A stretch of DNA of 64,000 nucleotides, taken from contig NZ_SPMX01000006.1 of the NCBI RefSeq assembly GCF_012940005.1, positions 62,001 to 126,000 on the forward strand. Direction: 5' to 3'. This document shows, piece after piece, positions 8,629-17,682 of the stretch. A program made the translations under genes and the position numbers. Source of the DNA: Candidatus Accumulibacter contiguus (GTDB lineage Bacteria; Pseudomonadota; Gammaproteobacteria; Burkholderiales; Rhodocyclaceae). Within the stretch, counting starts at the first letter, position 1, and every line of letters begins with the position of its first letter. The notes beneath the pieces are model-generated. The model did no database searches, had not been told where the DNA came from, and was given only the letters and a program-made list of their open reading frames with translations.

Positions 8629-9560
8629 CGCAGTTCCTCGCGGCTTGGCGGCACGACAAAACCGGGCTCACCGGGTCCCGGAGCCGACGCTGGCGGGCCA
8701 AAAACAAGACTCTGCGGCGATTCTTCGAGCATCTGCAGGACGCGATTGAGTTGCCGCGAGTTTGCCGACAGATCGCTGCCGACCTCATTGATGCGGGAAA
8801 CCAGGGCCGCGATCCCGCCCGACGACGGCTCTCCGACCAGACGATCCAGTTTGTCGCCAAGCGGCTGCAGGCGAACCACCAGCCGACGCGACTCGACCAG
8901 CAGCGGTGCCGCCTCGGCCGCCGCCTGCTCGGCACGCACCAGGGTGGCATTGAGCAAGCGCAGATTTTCCGGTGCCAGCAACTGGCGCAACTGACGTGCG
9001 ACCTCGTTGGCGTTGCCGGTCGCCGCTTCCAGGTTGGCCAGGGTTCTGGCCAGATGCTGCCGGTTCTCGAGGTCGAGCACCAGGTTGGCGTTGGCCAGGA
9101 ATTCCCGCGCCTGAGCGAGCGCTGCCGCGCCGGTGTCCGAGAGTTCCTCGATCAGCGAGGAGCGCATTTCGATACGCCGTGAATCGTCACCACCAGCCAG
9201 GCGCGTCGGGTCGTTACCGCTGTCTTCCAGCAGAATGTGGGCAATACCGGTGACTCCCTGGTAGCCCAGCTTGGCGGTGGTCGCACGGGTGACCGGAACG
9301 TTGCTGTCGACACTGATGCGAATCAGGATGTTGTGTGCGTCCTGCGGATCGAGGGCAATCGCCTGCACCTTGCCGACCCGGATACCCCGATAACGCACCT
9401 GCCCTTGCAGGCTGAGGCCGCTTACATTGTGTCGAGTGACCACCGTGTACTCGGTGGTCGCCTCATGTTTGCCGCCGAACCACCAGATCGAGAGCGCCAC
9501 CGCGATACCGAGAAACAGGGTGAACAGCCCCGCCGCCAGGGCATGCGAACGATTCTCCAT
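8625..9560 (-). CDS. MlaD-family MCE-domain lipid-transport protein
   Basis: This 311-residue protein has one N-terminal membrane anchor (about residues 7-28). It is followed by a single MCE domain, including NVSGLSLQGQVRYRGIRVGK at about residues 44-63. A long helical, coiled-coil-prone C-terminal part follows (about residues 135-290). Single-MCE proteins of this kind form hexameric rings or tubes that carry lipids across the periplasm. It is the third gene of a permease/ATPase/MCE/lipoprotein set. The long helical tail is closer to the non-Mla MCE systems than to short E. coli MlaD. Confidence 0.88.
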   Translation of the reverse strand: MENRSHALAAGLFTLFLGIAVALSIWWFGGKHEATTEYTVVTRHNVSGLSLQGQVRYRGIRVGKVQAIALDPQDAHNILIRISVDSNVPVTRATTAKLGYQGVTGIAHILLEDSGNDPTRLAGGDDSRRIEMRSSLIEELSDTGAAALAQAREFLANANLVLDLENRQHLARTLANLEAATGNANEVARQLRQLLAPENLRLLNATLVRAEQAAAEAAPLLVESRRLVVRLQPLGDKLDRLVGEPSSGGIAALVSRINEVGSDLSANSRQLNRVLQMLEESPQSLVFGPPASAPGPGEPGFVVPPSREELR

Positions 9561-9563
9561 GGG

Positions 9564-10373
9564 CTAGATCGCTTCCTGTCCGATGGCTGCCGCAGCACGC
9601 CCGGAACTGAAAAAATTGCGAATGAAAGGATGCTCGACAGCCAACACTTCTGCTGCCGTCCCGCAGGCGACCAGTCGCTGATCGGCGAGCACGGCCAGAC
9701 GCGTCGCCAGCCCAGCCAGTGTCTCGGGATCGTGCGTCACCATCACCACCGTAAAACCAAGTTCCTGCTGCAGCATTCTGAGCAGCTTGACGAAGTTCTC
9801 GCTACGATCCGGGTCGAGGCCGGCAGTCGGCTCGTCGAGGACGAGGAGTTCGGGCTCCAGCGACAGCGCCCGCGCCAGAGCTACCCGCTTGACCATACCA
9901 CCCGACAACTCGGCAGGCATCAGGCGGGCGTGACGCGCTTCCAGCTCGACCATGGCGAGCTTGAGCAGAACCAGATCGGTGATCATCGCCTCGTCGAGCG
10001 TGTGCAGCTCGCGCAGCGGAAAAGCGATGTTGTCATGCACGGAGAGAGCCGAAAAGAGCGCCCCCTGCTGAAAAAGCATACCGAAGCGGCGGCGCAGCGC
10101 GCGGCGACGCGCCGGATCGGGATCGAGAACTTCCTGGCCGAAGAGCTTGACGCTCCCCTTGCTCGGCGGCAGCAGACCGACAATCTCGCGCAGCAGCGTG
10201 GTCTTGCCGCTGCCCGAACCGCCAACCAGGCCGAGCATCTGCCCGGCTTCGATGTCGAGATCGATGTCGCGATGGATCACGACATCGCCGAACTGTGTGC
10301 ACAGGCCGCGAATCTCGATCGCCGGCAGCCTGCTTCGGCAGGCCTTAGCGGGAAAGTCGCCGAGCACGCTCAC
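9564..10373 (-). CDS. ABC transporter ATP-binding protein of an MCE lipid transporter (MlaF-like)
   Basis: The start is placed at the GTG at 10373, which overlaps the permease stop codon by one base (TAGTG). The open frame extends further upstream only as an artefact of overlap. The 269-residue product has Walker A GGSGSGKTTL (about residue 45), the ABC signature LSGGMVKRVALARAL (about residue 150) and Walker B LLVLDEPTAGLD (about residue 173). GGMVKR with DEPTAGLDP is typical of MlaF-type ATPases. It powers lipid movement through the adjacent permease. Sequence and spacing place it firmly in the operon. Confidence 0.92.
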   Translation of the reverse strand: MSVLGDFPAKACRSRLPAIEIRGLCTQFGDVVIHRDIDLDIEAGQMLGLVGGSGSGKTTLLREIVGLLPPSKGSVKLFGQEVLDPDPARRRALRRRFGMLFQQGALFSALSVHDNIAFPLRELHTLDEAMITDLVLLKLAMVELEARHARLMPAELSGGMVKRVALARALSLEPELLVLDEPTAGLDPDRSENFVKLLRMLQQELGFTVVMVTHDPETLAGLATRLAVLADQRLVACGTAAEVLAVEHPFIRNFFSSGRAAAAIGQEAI

Positions 10374-11485
10374 TAGGGAATCCCGAGGTTGCGCGTCAGC
10401 ACCGCAAAGACGGCATCGACGATGATCGCCACGGTAATCGAGGTCACCACCGAAGTGGTCGTGTGCGACGACAGACTTTCGGTATTCGGCTTGACCTGCA
10501 GGCCAAAGTGGCAGGCGATGAGGGCAATCAGCACGCCGAAGACCACACCCTTGCCGATGCCGATCCAGACGTTGGCAACCGGCACCACCCTGGGCAGGGT
10601 ATCGATGAAAAAGCCGTAAGACAAATCCATCTGCAGCTTGGCCGATAACATGCCGCCGATGATCCCGGCGCCCGAGCACCAGATCACCAGCAGCGGCATC
10701 GCCACCGCCAGGGCCAGGATCTTCGGCAGGATCAGACGCTGGCTACGCGACACGCCCATGGTGGCCAAAGCATCGATCTCTTCGGTTACCCGCATGACCC
10801 CGATCTGGGCGGTCATTGCCGAACCTGAACGTCCGGCCACCAGCACCGCGACCAGCACCGGCCCGAGTTCGCGAACGATGCTGATGCCGAGCAGATTGAC
10901 GATGAAGACATCGGCGCCGAAGGTTTTCAGTTGCAGAGCTGACAGATACGAAAGAACGATGCCGATCAGAAAACCGATCAGGGCGGTCACCGGCAAGGCC
11001 TGAGCTCCACTCTTGTAGAGGTTGGCGGAAAACTCGCGCCACGGAATTTCACCGGGGTGCACGCACAGATAAGCCAGGTCCAGGATCAACTGGCCAAGCA
11101 GTGCGAGCATCGCCAGCAGATGCCTGACGGCGACCAACGACCGCTGGCCAAGGGCAAGTAGCCAGGCCAGGGATGGTGTCTGCGGCTCCGGCTCGACATC
11201 GACGCGGATTGCCTCGACACGTTCGAGAAGCGCCCGGTGCTGTGGAGAAATCGCCAGCGATTCCGGCCACTGCCGTCCCCAGGCGCGCCACAGCAGGATC
11301 GCGCCGGCACTGTCGAGGCGCGCGATCATTCGCAGATCCCAGCCCGGATGGCTCACCACCAGATCGCGCAGACGGCGTTCGAACCCGGCAATCGGCTGCG
11401 GCAGGGTCGCCAGAGTCCAGTCACCGGAAAGCACGAGCTGTTCCTGGTCGGCTCGCTGGACGGACTCGATCGCGGCCACCGCCAT
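10373..11485 (-). CDS. MlaE-family ABC permease with fused N-terminal STAS domain
   Basis: This 370-residue protein has two parts. Residues 1 to about 95 look like a STAS domain (ARLDSAGAILLWRAWGR), which in the E. coli Mla system is the separate protein MlaB. Residues about 125-370 are an MlaE permease with five or six membrane helices, including conserved GRSGSAMTAQIGVMRVTEEI near residue 245. It is the membrane channel of the lipid transporter. Its start lies 17 bp downstream of the ppx stop, which suggests that ppx is the first gene of this transcription unit. The STAS-permease fusion is a known variant of this family. Confidence 0.9.
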   Translation of the reverse strand: MAVAAIESVQRADQEQLVLSGDWTLATLPQPIAGFERRLRDLVVSHPGWDLRMIARLDSAGAILLWRAWGRQWPESLAISPQHRALLERVEAIRVDVEPEPQTPSLAWLLALGQRSLVAVRHLLAMLALLGQLILDLAYLCVHPGEIPWREFSANLYKSGAQALPVTALIGFLIGIVLSYLSALQLKTFGADVFIVNLLGISIVRELGPVLVAVLVAGRSGSAMTAQIGVMRVTEEIDALATMGVSRSQRLILPKILALAVAMPLLVIWCSGAGIIGGMLSAKLQMDLSYGFFIDTLPRVVPVANVWIGIGKGVVFGVLIALIACHFGLQVKPNTESLSSHTTTSVVTSITVAIIVDAVFAVLTRNLGIP

Positions 11486-11502
11486 GGCAACTCAGAATTT
11501 CT

Positions 11503-13026
11503 TCACAGCGCCAGCGGTACTGCAATCTGGCCAGGCACCGTCGGCCGGATTCGCAGCTTGATGCCAATCCGGCGCCAGAGCAGCGCTTCCTCGGATAAGG
11601 CGGCGGCAGTCATCGGATTGGCATCCTGCCAGCCGACGGGCAGGTCGAGCTGGAAACCGACCGGATCTTCCCGGACCGACAATTCGGATAGTGGATGATC
11701 ATCGCGCGCACGATGCAGAAGCACTGCCAGGCGAAGACAGAACACCAGGCGCCAGTTCGGATCGCCGGCCGGCATGGAAGCCAGCTTCTGGAGTTTGCCG
11801 CGCTGGCCGAGCACCAGCAGGGCCAGGCGCGCCTGATCGCGTTTCGAAAAGCCCGGCATGTCGGCATGACCCAGGATATAGGCACCATGCTTGTGGGACT
11901 CGCTATGCGCCACCGATACGCCAACCTCGTGCAGGGAAATCGCCCAGCGCAGAAAGTGAACATCGTTCTCGTGCTCCGGCGAATCGAGCTTGATCAGTTG
12001 TCCAAGAAGCGCCAGGGCGGTTCGCTCGACGCGGCTGACCTGCGCCGTGTCGACCTGATAGCGGCGCAGAAACTGCAGGACCGTTTCGTCACGCGTATCA
12101 TGATGCTCGAAGCGTCCGAGCAGGTCGTAGAGGACACCCAGCGGTAGCGCGCCATCGGAATAGGTCATGTGTTCGATGCCCAGTTCCGAGAACACCGCCG
12201 ACATGATCGCTATGGCGCCGGGAAGAATCGCCAAGCGGTCACTGCGCATGCCTTTCAGCCCCAGCGATTCCGCCGAACCGGCGCGGATCAGCAGCTGACG
12301 CAGTTTCGCCAGCCCCTCTCGACTGATGCCGCTGACGCCTTCGGGATTCAGATCGTTCATTTCCAGGATCTCGGCGAGTTCCTGAGCTGACCCCGAAGAA
12401 CCGACGGCTTCCTGCCAACCAAAGCGCTGGTAGTCGGCGGCAATTGCTTCGACCTCGCGCGCCGCCGACACTTCGGCCGTGTAGAAGCGCTTCTTGTCCA
12501 CCTTGCCTTCCGGAAAGAAACGCTGCCGATAACTGATGCCGCCCATGAACAGGGACTCCATCAGCAAGGGTTCGGTGCGCTCGCCGATGATGAACTCGGT
12601 CGAGCCGCCGCCAATGTCGACCACCAGACGCCGGTGAGTGGCTGCTGGCAGGGCATTCGCCGCGCCGATGAAGATCAGGCGCGCTTCCTCGCGACCACCG
12701 ATGATCTCGATGGGAAAGCCCAGAGCAGCCTCTGCCTGCAGGAGAACCATGCGCGCATTTCTGGCCACCCGCATCGCGTCGGTGGTCACCGCGCGCACGG
12801 TTTCCGGATCGAAGCCGCGCAAGCGTTCGCCAAAACACCGCAAGGCTCCGATCGCCCGCTGTTGTGAGGCATGATCGAGCAGCTTCTCGCGGGTCAGACC
12901 GGAGCCCAGCCGGACGTTCTCTTTCAGAGTATCCAGCGGGTGGATGCGATCGCCAACGACTCGCCCGATCTGCAGACGAAAGCTGTTGGAACCCAGGTCG
13001 ACACCGGCAATTAGTTCGTAACTCAT
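11503..13026 (-). CDS. ppx: Exopolyphosphatase (Ppx/GppA family)
   Basis: This 507-residue enzyme removes terminal phosphates from polyphosphate and may also hydrolyse pppGpp. The N-terminal actin-like ATPase fold shows GVDLGSNSFRLQIG (residues 8-21), TDAMRVARNA (about residue 83) and VVDIGGGSTEFIIG (about residue 142). The HD-like C-terminal domain includes ISLHEVGVSVAHSESHKHG (about residue 365). Full length is typical of long Ppx proteins such as that of E. coli. It is divergent from ppk across 194 bp and is followed at 17 bp by the lipid-transport operon. I could not find a convincing Pho box in the ppx-ppk gap. Confidence 0.93.
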   Translation of the reverse strand: MSYELIAGVDLGSNSFRLQIGRVVGDRIHPLDTLKENVRLGSGLTREKLLDHASQQRAIGALRCFGERLRGFDPETVRAVTTDAMRVARNARMVLLQAEAALGFPIEIIGGREEARLIFIGAANALPAATHRRLVVDIGGGSTEFIIGERTEPLLMESLFMGGISYRQRFFPEGKVDKKRFYTAEVSAAREVEAIAADYQRFGWQEAVGSSGSAQELAEILEMNDLNPEGVSGISREGLAKLRQLLIRAGSAESLGLKGMRSDRLAILPGAIAIMSAVFSELGIEHMTYSDGALPLGVLYDLLGRFEHHDTRDETVLQFLRRYQVDTAQVSRVERTALALLGQLIKLDSPEHENDVHFLRWAISLHEVGVSVAHSESHKHGAYILGHADMPGFSKRDQARLALLVLGQRGKLQKLASMPAGDPNWRLVFCLRLAVLLHRARDDHPLSELSVREDPVGFQLDLPVGWQDANPMTAAALSEEALLWRRIGIKLRIRPTVPGQIAVPLAL

Positions 13027-13220
13027 GGCTGCACGCCGCAGGTGGTTTCAGGTCGATCATTTTATCACTGCCGGCAAGCACATCATTGCTCCGGGCAAGA
13101 ACGGCAGCACAGGCCAATCAAGAAAACCGCCAGCCAATCGACCAGCAACAAAGCTATGGTTGTAATATGCTCGTTTTCAGATCCCCTTGCCCGATCCATC
13201 TTTTCTGACGGAACGAACCC

Positions 13221-15341
13221 ATGAATATCGTCGCCACGACTACCGAAAACCCTCCCATTCAGGCCGCCACCGGGTTCCCACCGGAATATTTCCAGAATCG
13301 CGAGATGAGCCTGCTAGCTTTCAATCGGCGGGTACTCTGGCAAGCCAGAAACCCGCGCACACCACTACTCGAACGCTTGCGCTTCCTGTGCATCGTGAGC
13401 AGCAATCTCGACGAGTTTTTCGAGATTCGCGAGGCCGGAATCAAGGAACAGCTCAAGCTGAATTCCGTGGCGATCACCACCGACGGCAAGACCGCCCGTG
13501 AAGTCTATCGGCTGGTCAGCGACGAGGTTCATTCCATCGTCAAGGAACAGTATGCGCTGCTCAACGAAGAGATCCTCCCGCAACTTGCCACCGAGGGCAT
13601 CCGCTTCCTCAAACGTGGGGACTGGAACGACGCGCAGCGCGAATGGATTCGGGATTTCTTCTTTCGGGAAGTGATGCCGGTGATCACCCCGATTGGTCTC
13701 GACCCATCGCATCCCTTCCCGCGGGTGCTCAACAAGAGTCTCAATTTCGCCGTCGAACTCGAAGGCCGCGATGCCTTCGGCCGCAGTTCAGGCGCTGCCA
13801 TCGTACAGGCGCCGCGGGTCCTGCCGCGCGTCATCCGGCTGCCGCGCGAACTCGGCGACAGTGAGTACGCCTTCGTTTTTCTGTCTTCGATTCTGCACGA
13901 GTTCGTGCACGAGTTGTTCGCCGGAATGAAAGTACTCGGCTGCTACCAGTTTCGCGTCACGCGCAACAGCAACCTCTTCGTCGACGAGGAAGAGATCACC
14001 AATCTGCGCGCCAAGATCCAGGGGGAGTTGCCACAGCGCCATTTCGGCGACGCCGTCCGGCTCGAAGTGGCCAACAGTTGCTCGGAAGCGATGACCCAGT
14101 TCCTGCTCGGACAGTTCAACCTCACCGAGAGCGATCTCTATCGTGTCGCCGGTCCGGTCAATCTGGTTCGCTTGATGCAGGTACCCGACTGGGTGCTGCG
14201 CAACGATCTCAAGTTTCAGCCCTTCAATCCGGGAACCCCGAAGGCGCTGCAGAAGTGCCACAGTATCTTCGACAGCATCCGCGGCGGCGACATCCTGCTG
14301 CACCATCCCTACCAGAGCTTCAATTCGGTGATCGAACTGCTTGAACAGTCCGCGAATGACCCCCAGGTGGTGGCGATCAAGATGACCGTCTACCGCACCG
14401 GCACCGACTCGGTATTGATGCAGTCGCTGCTGCGAGCGGCGCAGAACGGCAAGGAAGTCACGGTGGTCGTCGAACTGATGGCACGCTTTGACGAGGAAGC
14501 CAACATCGGCTGGGCGACCAAGCTCGAGGAAGTGGGCGCGCATGTCGTCTACGGTGTCGTCGGTTACAAGACGCATGCCAAGATGTTGATGATCGTCCGT
14601 CGCGAGGAAGGAAAGGCCGGCAATAGCATCCTGCGTCGCTATGTGCATCTCGGCACCGGCAACTACCATCCCAAAACCGCCCGCCTGTACTCCGATTTCG
14701 GCCTCCTGACCTGCAACGAAGAGATCGGTGTCGATACCAACGAAGTCTTCAAGCAGCTCACCGGCCTCGGCCGCGCACAGACCCTGACGCACCTGTGGCA
14801 GGCGCCGTTCACGCTGCAGCCGAACGTCGTCACCGCGATTCGTGCCGAAGCCGAAGCAGCACGCGCCGGCAAGCGTTCACGAATCATCGCCAAGATGAAC
14901 TCGCTGCTCGAACCGGAAACCATCGCCACGCTTTACGAGGCTTCGCAGGCCGGCGTCAAGATCGACCTGATCGTGCGTGGTGTCTGCGGCTTGCGCGCCG
15001 GCGTCAAGGATCTGTCGGAAAACATCAGCGTACGCTCGATCATCGGCCGTCAGCTCGAACATCACCGGGTATTCTATTTCTACGCTGGTGGCGAGGAAAA
15101 AGTCTACCTGTCGAGCGCCGACTGGATGGAGCGCAATTTCTTCCGACGTATCGAACTGGCGTTTCCGGTGCTCGACCGCAAACTGAAGCGCCGGGTCATC
15201 GCCGAAGGCCTGCAGATCTATCTCACGGACAACGTCCTGGCCTGGGAACTCGGGCCCGATGGCACTTACCATCAGCGGCGCGGTTCCCGAACCAGCCCGC
15301 ATTCGTCGCAAGCCGAGTTGATCGAACTGCTGCAGGCCTGA
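13221..15341 (+). CDS. ppk: Polyphosphate kinase 1
   Basis: This 706-residue PPK1 polymerises the gamma-phosphate of ATP into polyphosphate, reversibly and at the inner membrane. The N-terminal domain begins FQNREMSLLAFNRRVLWQA (about residues 25-43). The catalytic phospholipase-D-like lobes contain the autophosphorylated-type His in YKTHAKML (His452) and a second conserved His in GTGNYHPKTARLYSDFG (His483). The length matches the family (about 690-720). It is divergent from ppx and convergent with relA. Since ppGpp/pppGpp is known to affect polyphosphate levels in enteric bacteria, the neighbourhood is functionally sensible. Confidence 0.95.
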   Translation: MNIVATTTENPPIQAATGFPPEYFQNREMSLLAFNRRVLWQARNPRTPLLERLRFLCIVSSNLDEFFEIREAGIKEQLKLNSVAITTDGKTAREVYRLVSDEVHSIVKEQYALLNEEILPQLATEGIRFLKRGDWNDAQREWIRDFFFREVMPVITPIGLDPSHPFPRVLNKSLNFAVELEGRDAFGRSSGAAIVQAPRVLPRVIRLPRELGDSEYAFVFLSSILHEFVHELFAGMKVLGCYQFRVTRNSNLFVDEEEITNLRAKIQGELPQRHFGDAVRLEVANSCSEAMTQFLLGQFNLTESDLYRVAGPVNLVRLMQVPDWVLRNDLKFQPFNPGTPKALQKCHSIFDSIRGGDILLHHPYQSFNSVIELLEQSANDPQVVAIKMTVYRTGTDSVLMQSLLRAAQNGKEVTVVVELMARFDEEANIGWATKLEEVGAHVVYGVVGYKTHAKMLMIVRREEGKAGNSILRRYVHLGTGNYHPKTARLYSDFGLLTCNEEIGVDTNEVFKQLTGLGRAQTLTHLWQAPFTLQPNVVTAIRAEAEAARAGKRSRIIAKMNSLLEPETIATLYEASQAGVKIDLIVRGVCGLRAGVKDLSENISVRSIIGRQLEHHRVFYFYAGGEEKVYLSSADWMERNFFRRIELAFPVLDRKLKRRVIAEGLQIYLTDNVLAWELGPDGTYHQRRGSRTSPHSSQAELIELLQA

Positions 15342-15346
15342 AATCG

Positions 15347-15370
15347 GCAGGGGGACGCCCGTCCCTCTGC
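15347..15370. terminator. Hairpin between convergent ppk and relA
   Basis: GCAGGGGGACG at 15347-15357 pairs with CGTCCCTCTGC at 15360-15370, with one G-U pair. It lies in the 41-bp gap between the ppk and relA stops. No U-tract follows, so termination efficiency is uncertain. Confidence 0.45.
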
Positions 15371-15382
15371 TCTACGGGAGCT

Positions 15383-17605
15383 TCAGGCGCGGCGCGCACC
15401 GACGACACCCTGCACTGCATGCAACAAAGCCAGGGTGCGATTGAGCTGCGGGATGCTGCCGACTTCAGCAGTGAAGCGCATATGTGCGTTACCCTGCCGG
15501 GACTGCGTGTTGACGGCGATGACATTGATTTTTTCGCGCGCGAGAACGTCCGACACATCACGCAGCAGACCCTGCCGGTCGTAGGCGTCAATCACGATAT
15601 CGACGGCAAAAATGCCATCGGTGCGTCGTCCCCAGCTTGTTTCGATGACCCGCTCGGGATGCCTCGTCTGCATGTTCGAGAAATTGCTGCAATCGGCGCG
15701 ATGCACCGAGATCCCCTTGCCGCGCGTGACAAAGCCAACGATGGCATCCGGCGGCGCCGGCTTGCAGCAACCCGCAAGTTGCGTCAGCAAGCGATCAACG
15801 CCAACGATCAGGATTCCCTTTTCAGCCACATCGCTGTCGCGTTGCCGGCGTACCGGCAGATCGGCAAGCTCGCGCTCGTCCACCGGCGTCTCGCCCCCGC
15901 GCACCGCCACCTGCAACTGGCGCATGTTCAGCTTGGCGTGCGCCACCGCAATGAACAGATCGTCGCTACGGGCAAAGCCCAGCCTGGCCGCAAGATCGTC
16001 GAGGTTGACGCTGGGTTGTCCCATGCGCTGCAGTTCGCGGAGCACCACCGCACGCCCCTCGGCAAGGGTGTCCTCGATCGCCAGGCTGGCGAACCATTGT
16101 CTGACTTTGAGGCGCGAGCGATGCGTAAACAGATAGGCCTGCGCAGGGTTGAGCCAGTCGCGCGACGGTCCACCGTGCTTGGCGAGAATGATTTCGACAC
16201 GCTGGCCGGTACATAGCTTCGTGTTGAGCGGCACCAGCGCACCGTCCACCTTGGCGCCGCGGCAACGGTGGCCGATGTCGGTGTGCACGCGGTAGGCAAA
16301 ATCGACCGGGGTCGAGCCCTGCGGCAGATCGATGACGCGGCCCTGCGGTGTCAGGATGTAGACCGTTTCGTCAAAAGCCGCCTGTTTGTAGTGCCTGACC
16401 CAGTCCGAGGAATCGGCAACTTCGTCGCGCCAGGTCAATAGCTGCCGCAGCCAGGCGATCTTTTCGTCGTAGCGGTCTTCCGGCGTGCTGCCGCCTTCCT
16501 TGTAGCGCCAGTGCGCGGCAACCCCCAGTTCGGCGTGACTGTGCATGTCGCGAGTACGAATCTGCACCTCCAGGGCACGCCCGTCGGGGCAATGTACCGC
16601 CGTATGCAGCGATCGGTAATCATTGCCCTTCGGATGCGCAATGTAGTCGTCGAACTCCTTGGCAATCGGCGACCAGATATGGTGCACGATGCCCAGAGCG
16701 GTATAGCAGTCCTTCACTTCATCGACGATGACGCGCAGTGCGCGCACGTCGTACACCTCGGCAAACTCGACACCCTTCTTGCGCATCTTGTTCCAGATGC
16801 TGTAGATGTGCTTGGGACGGCCGTAGATTTCGGCCTTGCCGACGCCGGCCTTGGACAGCTCATGCCGCAGGCGGTCAACGGCTTCGCTGATGAACTGCTC
16901 GCGTTCGGTTCGCTTCTCGTCGAGGTGCTGCGCAATCTCCTTGTAGATTGCAGGATGCAGAAAGCGAAAGGAGAGATCCTCGAGTTCCCACTTCAGTTCC
17001 CAGACGCCGAGCCGGTTGGCCAGCGGCGAATAGAGCGCCAGCGTCTCGCGCGCCACCGGCACGCGCAGTTCATCGGGTTCACCGGCAAAGTGACGCAGCG
17101 TCTGCGTACGCGAAGCCAGCCGCAGCAGGACCACACGGATGTCCTCGACCATCGCCAGCAGCATTTTGCGCAGTACCTCGATCTGCGTCTTCATCTCCTG
17201 CGGATTCTTTTCGCTGCTGTCGACGGAGTGGGCGACAAAGCCCCGCGTGATCGGCCGCATGCGGTTCAGACGCGAAATCCCGCCGACCAGTTGCGCGACG
17301 CCCGTTCCAAAATCCCGTTCGATCTGTAGCAGGCCCTGTTCCAGTTGCGCCGGCACCGCGAAGAGCAGCGCGGCCAGTCGTGAATCCACGTCGAGCTTCA
17401 AACCGGCAACGATCAGCGCCATTCCCAGGGCATGCCCCCAGACATCCTCGGTGCTGCCGAGCAAGCGATGGCCATAGATCGAGCGGGCAAAGTCGACGGC
17501 CCGTCGCAGCCGCTCGAGTTCGGCGGTGGCGAGGCCATCACCGAGAGTCAGCAGGGATTGTTCGAAGTCGCTCTGGGCGGCGACCGAATGTACGACGGAA
17601 ACCAT
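15383..17605 (-). CDS. relA: GTP pyrophosphokinase RelA, (p)ppGpp synthetase
   Basis: The start chosen (17605, MVSVVHSVAAQ) fits beta-proteobacterial RelA N-termini. In-frame ATGs at 17641 and 17659 would extend it. Residues about 30-180 hold a degenerate HD domain: the usual His-Asp pair is replaced in ALLFAVPAQLEQGL, so hydrolase activity should be absent. The synthetase domain has YGRPKHIYSIWNKM and the acidic EVYDVRALRVIVDE, which is the RelA-type rather than the bifunctional SpoT-type signature. TGS (VYILTPQGRVIDLPQGSTPV) and a C-terminal ACT domain follow. It makes the alarmone on starved ribosomes. Confidence 0.93.
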   Translation of the reverse strand: MVSVVHSVAAQSDFEQSLLTLGDGLATAELERLRRAVDFARSIYGHRLLGSTEDVWGHALGMALIVAGLKLDVDSRLAALLFAVPAQLEQGLLQIERDFGTGVAQLVGGISRLNRMRPITRGFVAHSVDSSEKNPQEMKTQIEVLRKMLLAMVEDIRVVLLRLASRTQTLRHFAGEPDELRVPVARETLALYSPLANRLGVWELKWELEDLSFRFLHPAIYKEIAQHLDEKRTEREQFISEAVDRLRHELSKAGVGKAEIYGRPKHIYSIWNKMRKKGVEFAEVYDVRALRVIVDEVKDCYTALGIVHHIWSPIAKEFDDYIAHPKGNDYRSLHTAVHCPDGRALEVQIRTRDMHSHAELGVAAHWRYKEGGSTPEDRYDEKIAWLRQLLTWRDEVADSSDWVRHYKQAAFDETVYILTPQGRVIDLPQGSTPVDFAYRVHTDIGHRCRGAKVDGALVPLNTKLCTGQRVEIILAKHGGPSRDWLNPAQAYLFTHRSRLKVRQWFASLAIEDTLAEGRAVVLRELQRMGQPSVNLDDLAARLGFARSDDLFIAVAHAKLNMRQLQVAVRGGETPVDERELADLPVRRQRDSDVAEKGILIVGVDRLLTQLAGCCKPAPPDAIVGFVTRGKGISVHRADCSNFSNMQTRHPERVIETSWGRRTDGIFAVDIVIDAYDRQGLLRDVSDVLAREKINVIAVNTQSRQGNAHMRFTAEVGSIPQLNRTLALLHAVQGVVGARRA

Positions 17606-17682
17606 CAGCTCATTATAAGGGCAGGCTCGGGCTTCATGCATAATGCGCTTTTTCCTCACTCCCGCCCGCCCGCCTGCCGTCG

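Noticed and set aside
13027-13220. Search for a Pho box between ppx and ppk
   Set aside because: No pair of CTGTCAT-like repeats at 11-bp spacing is visible.
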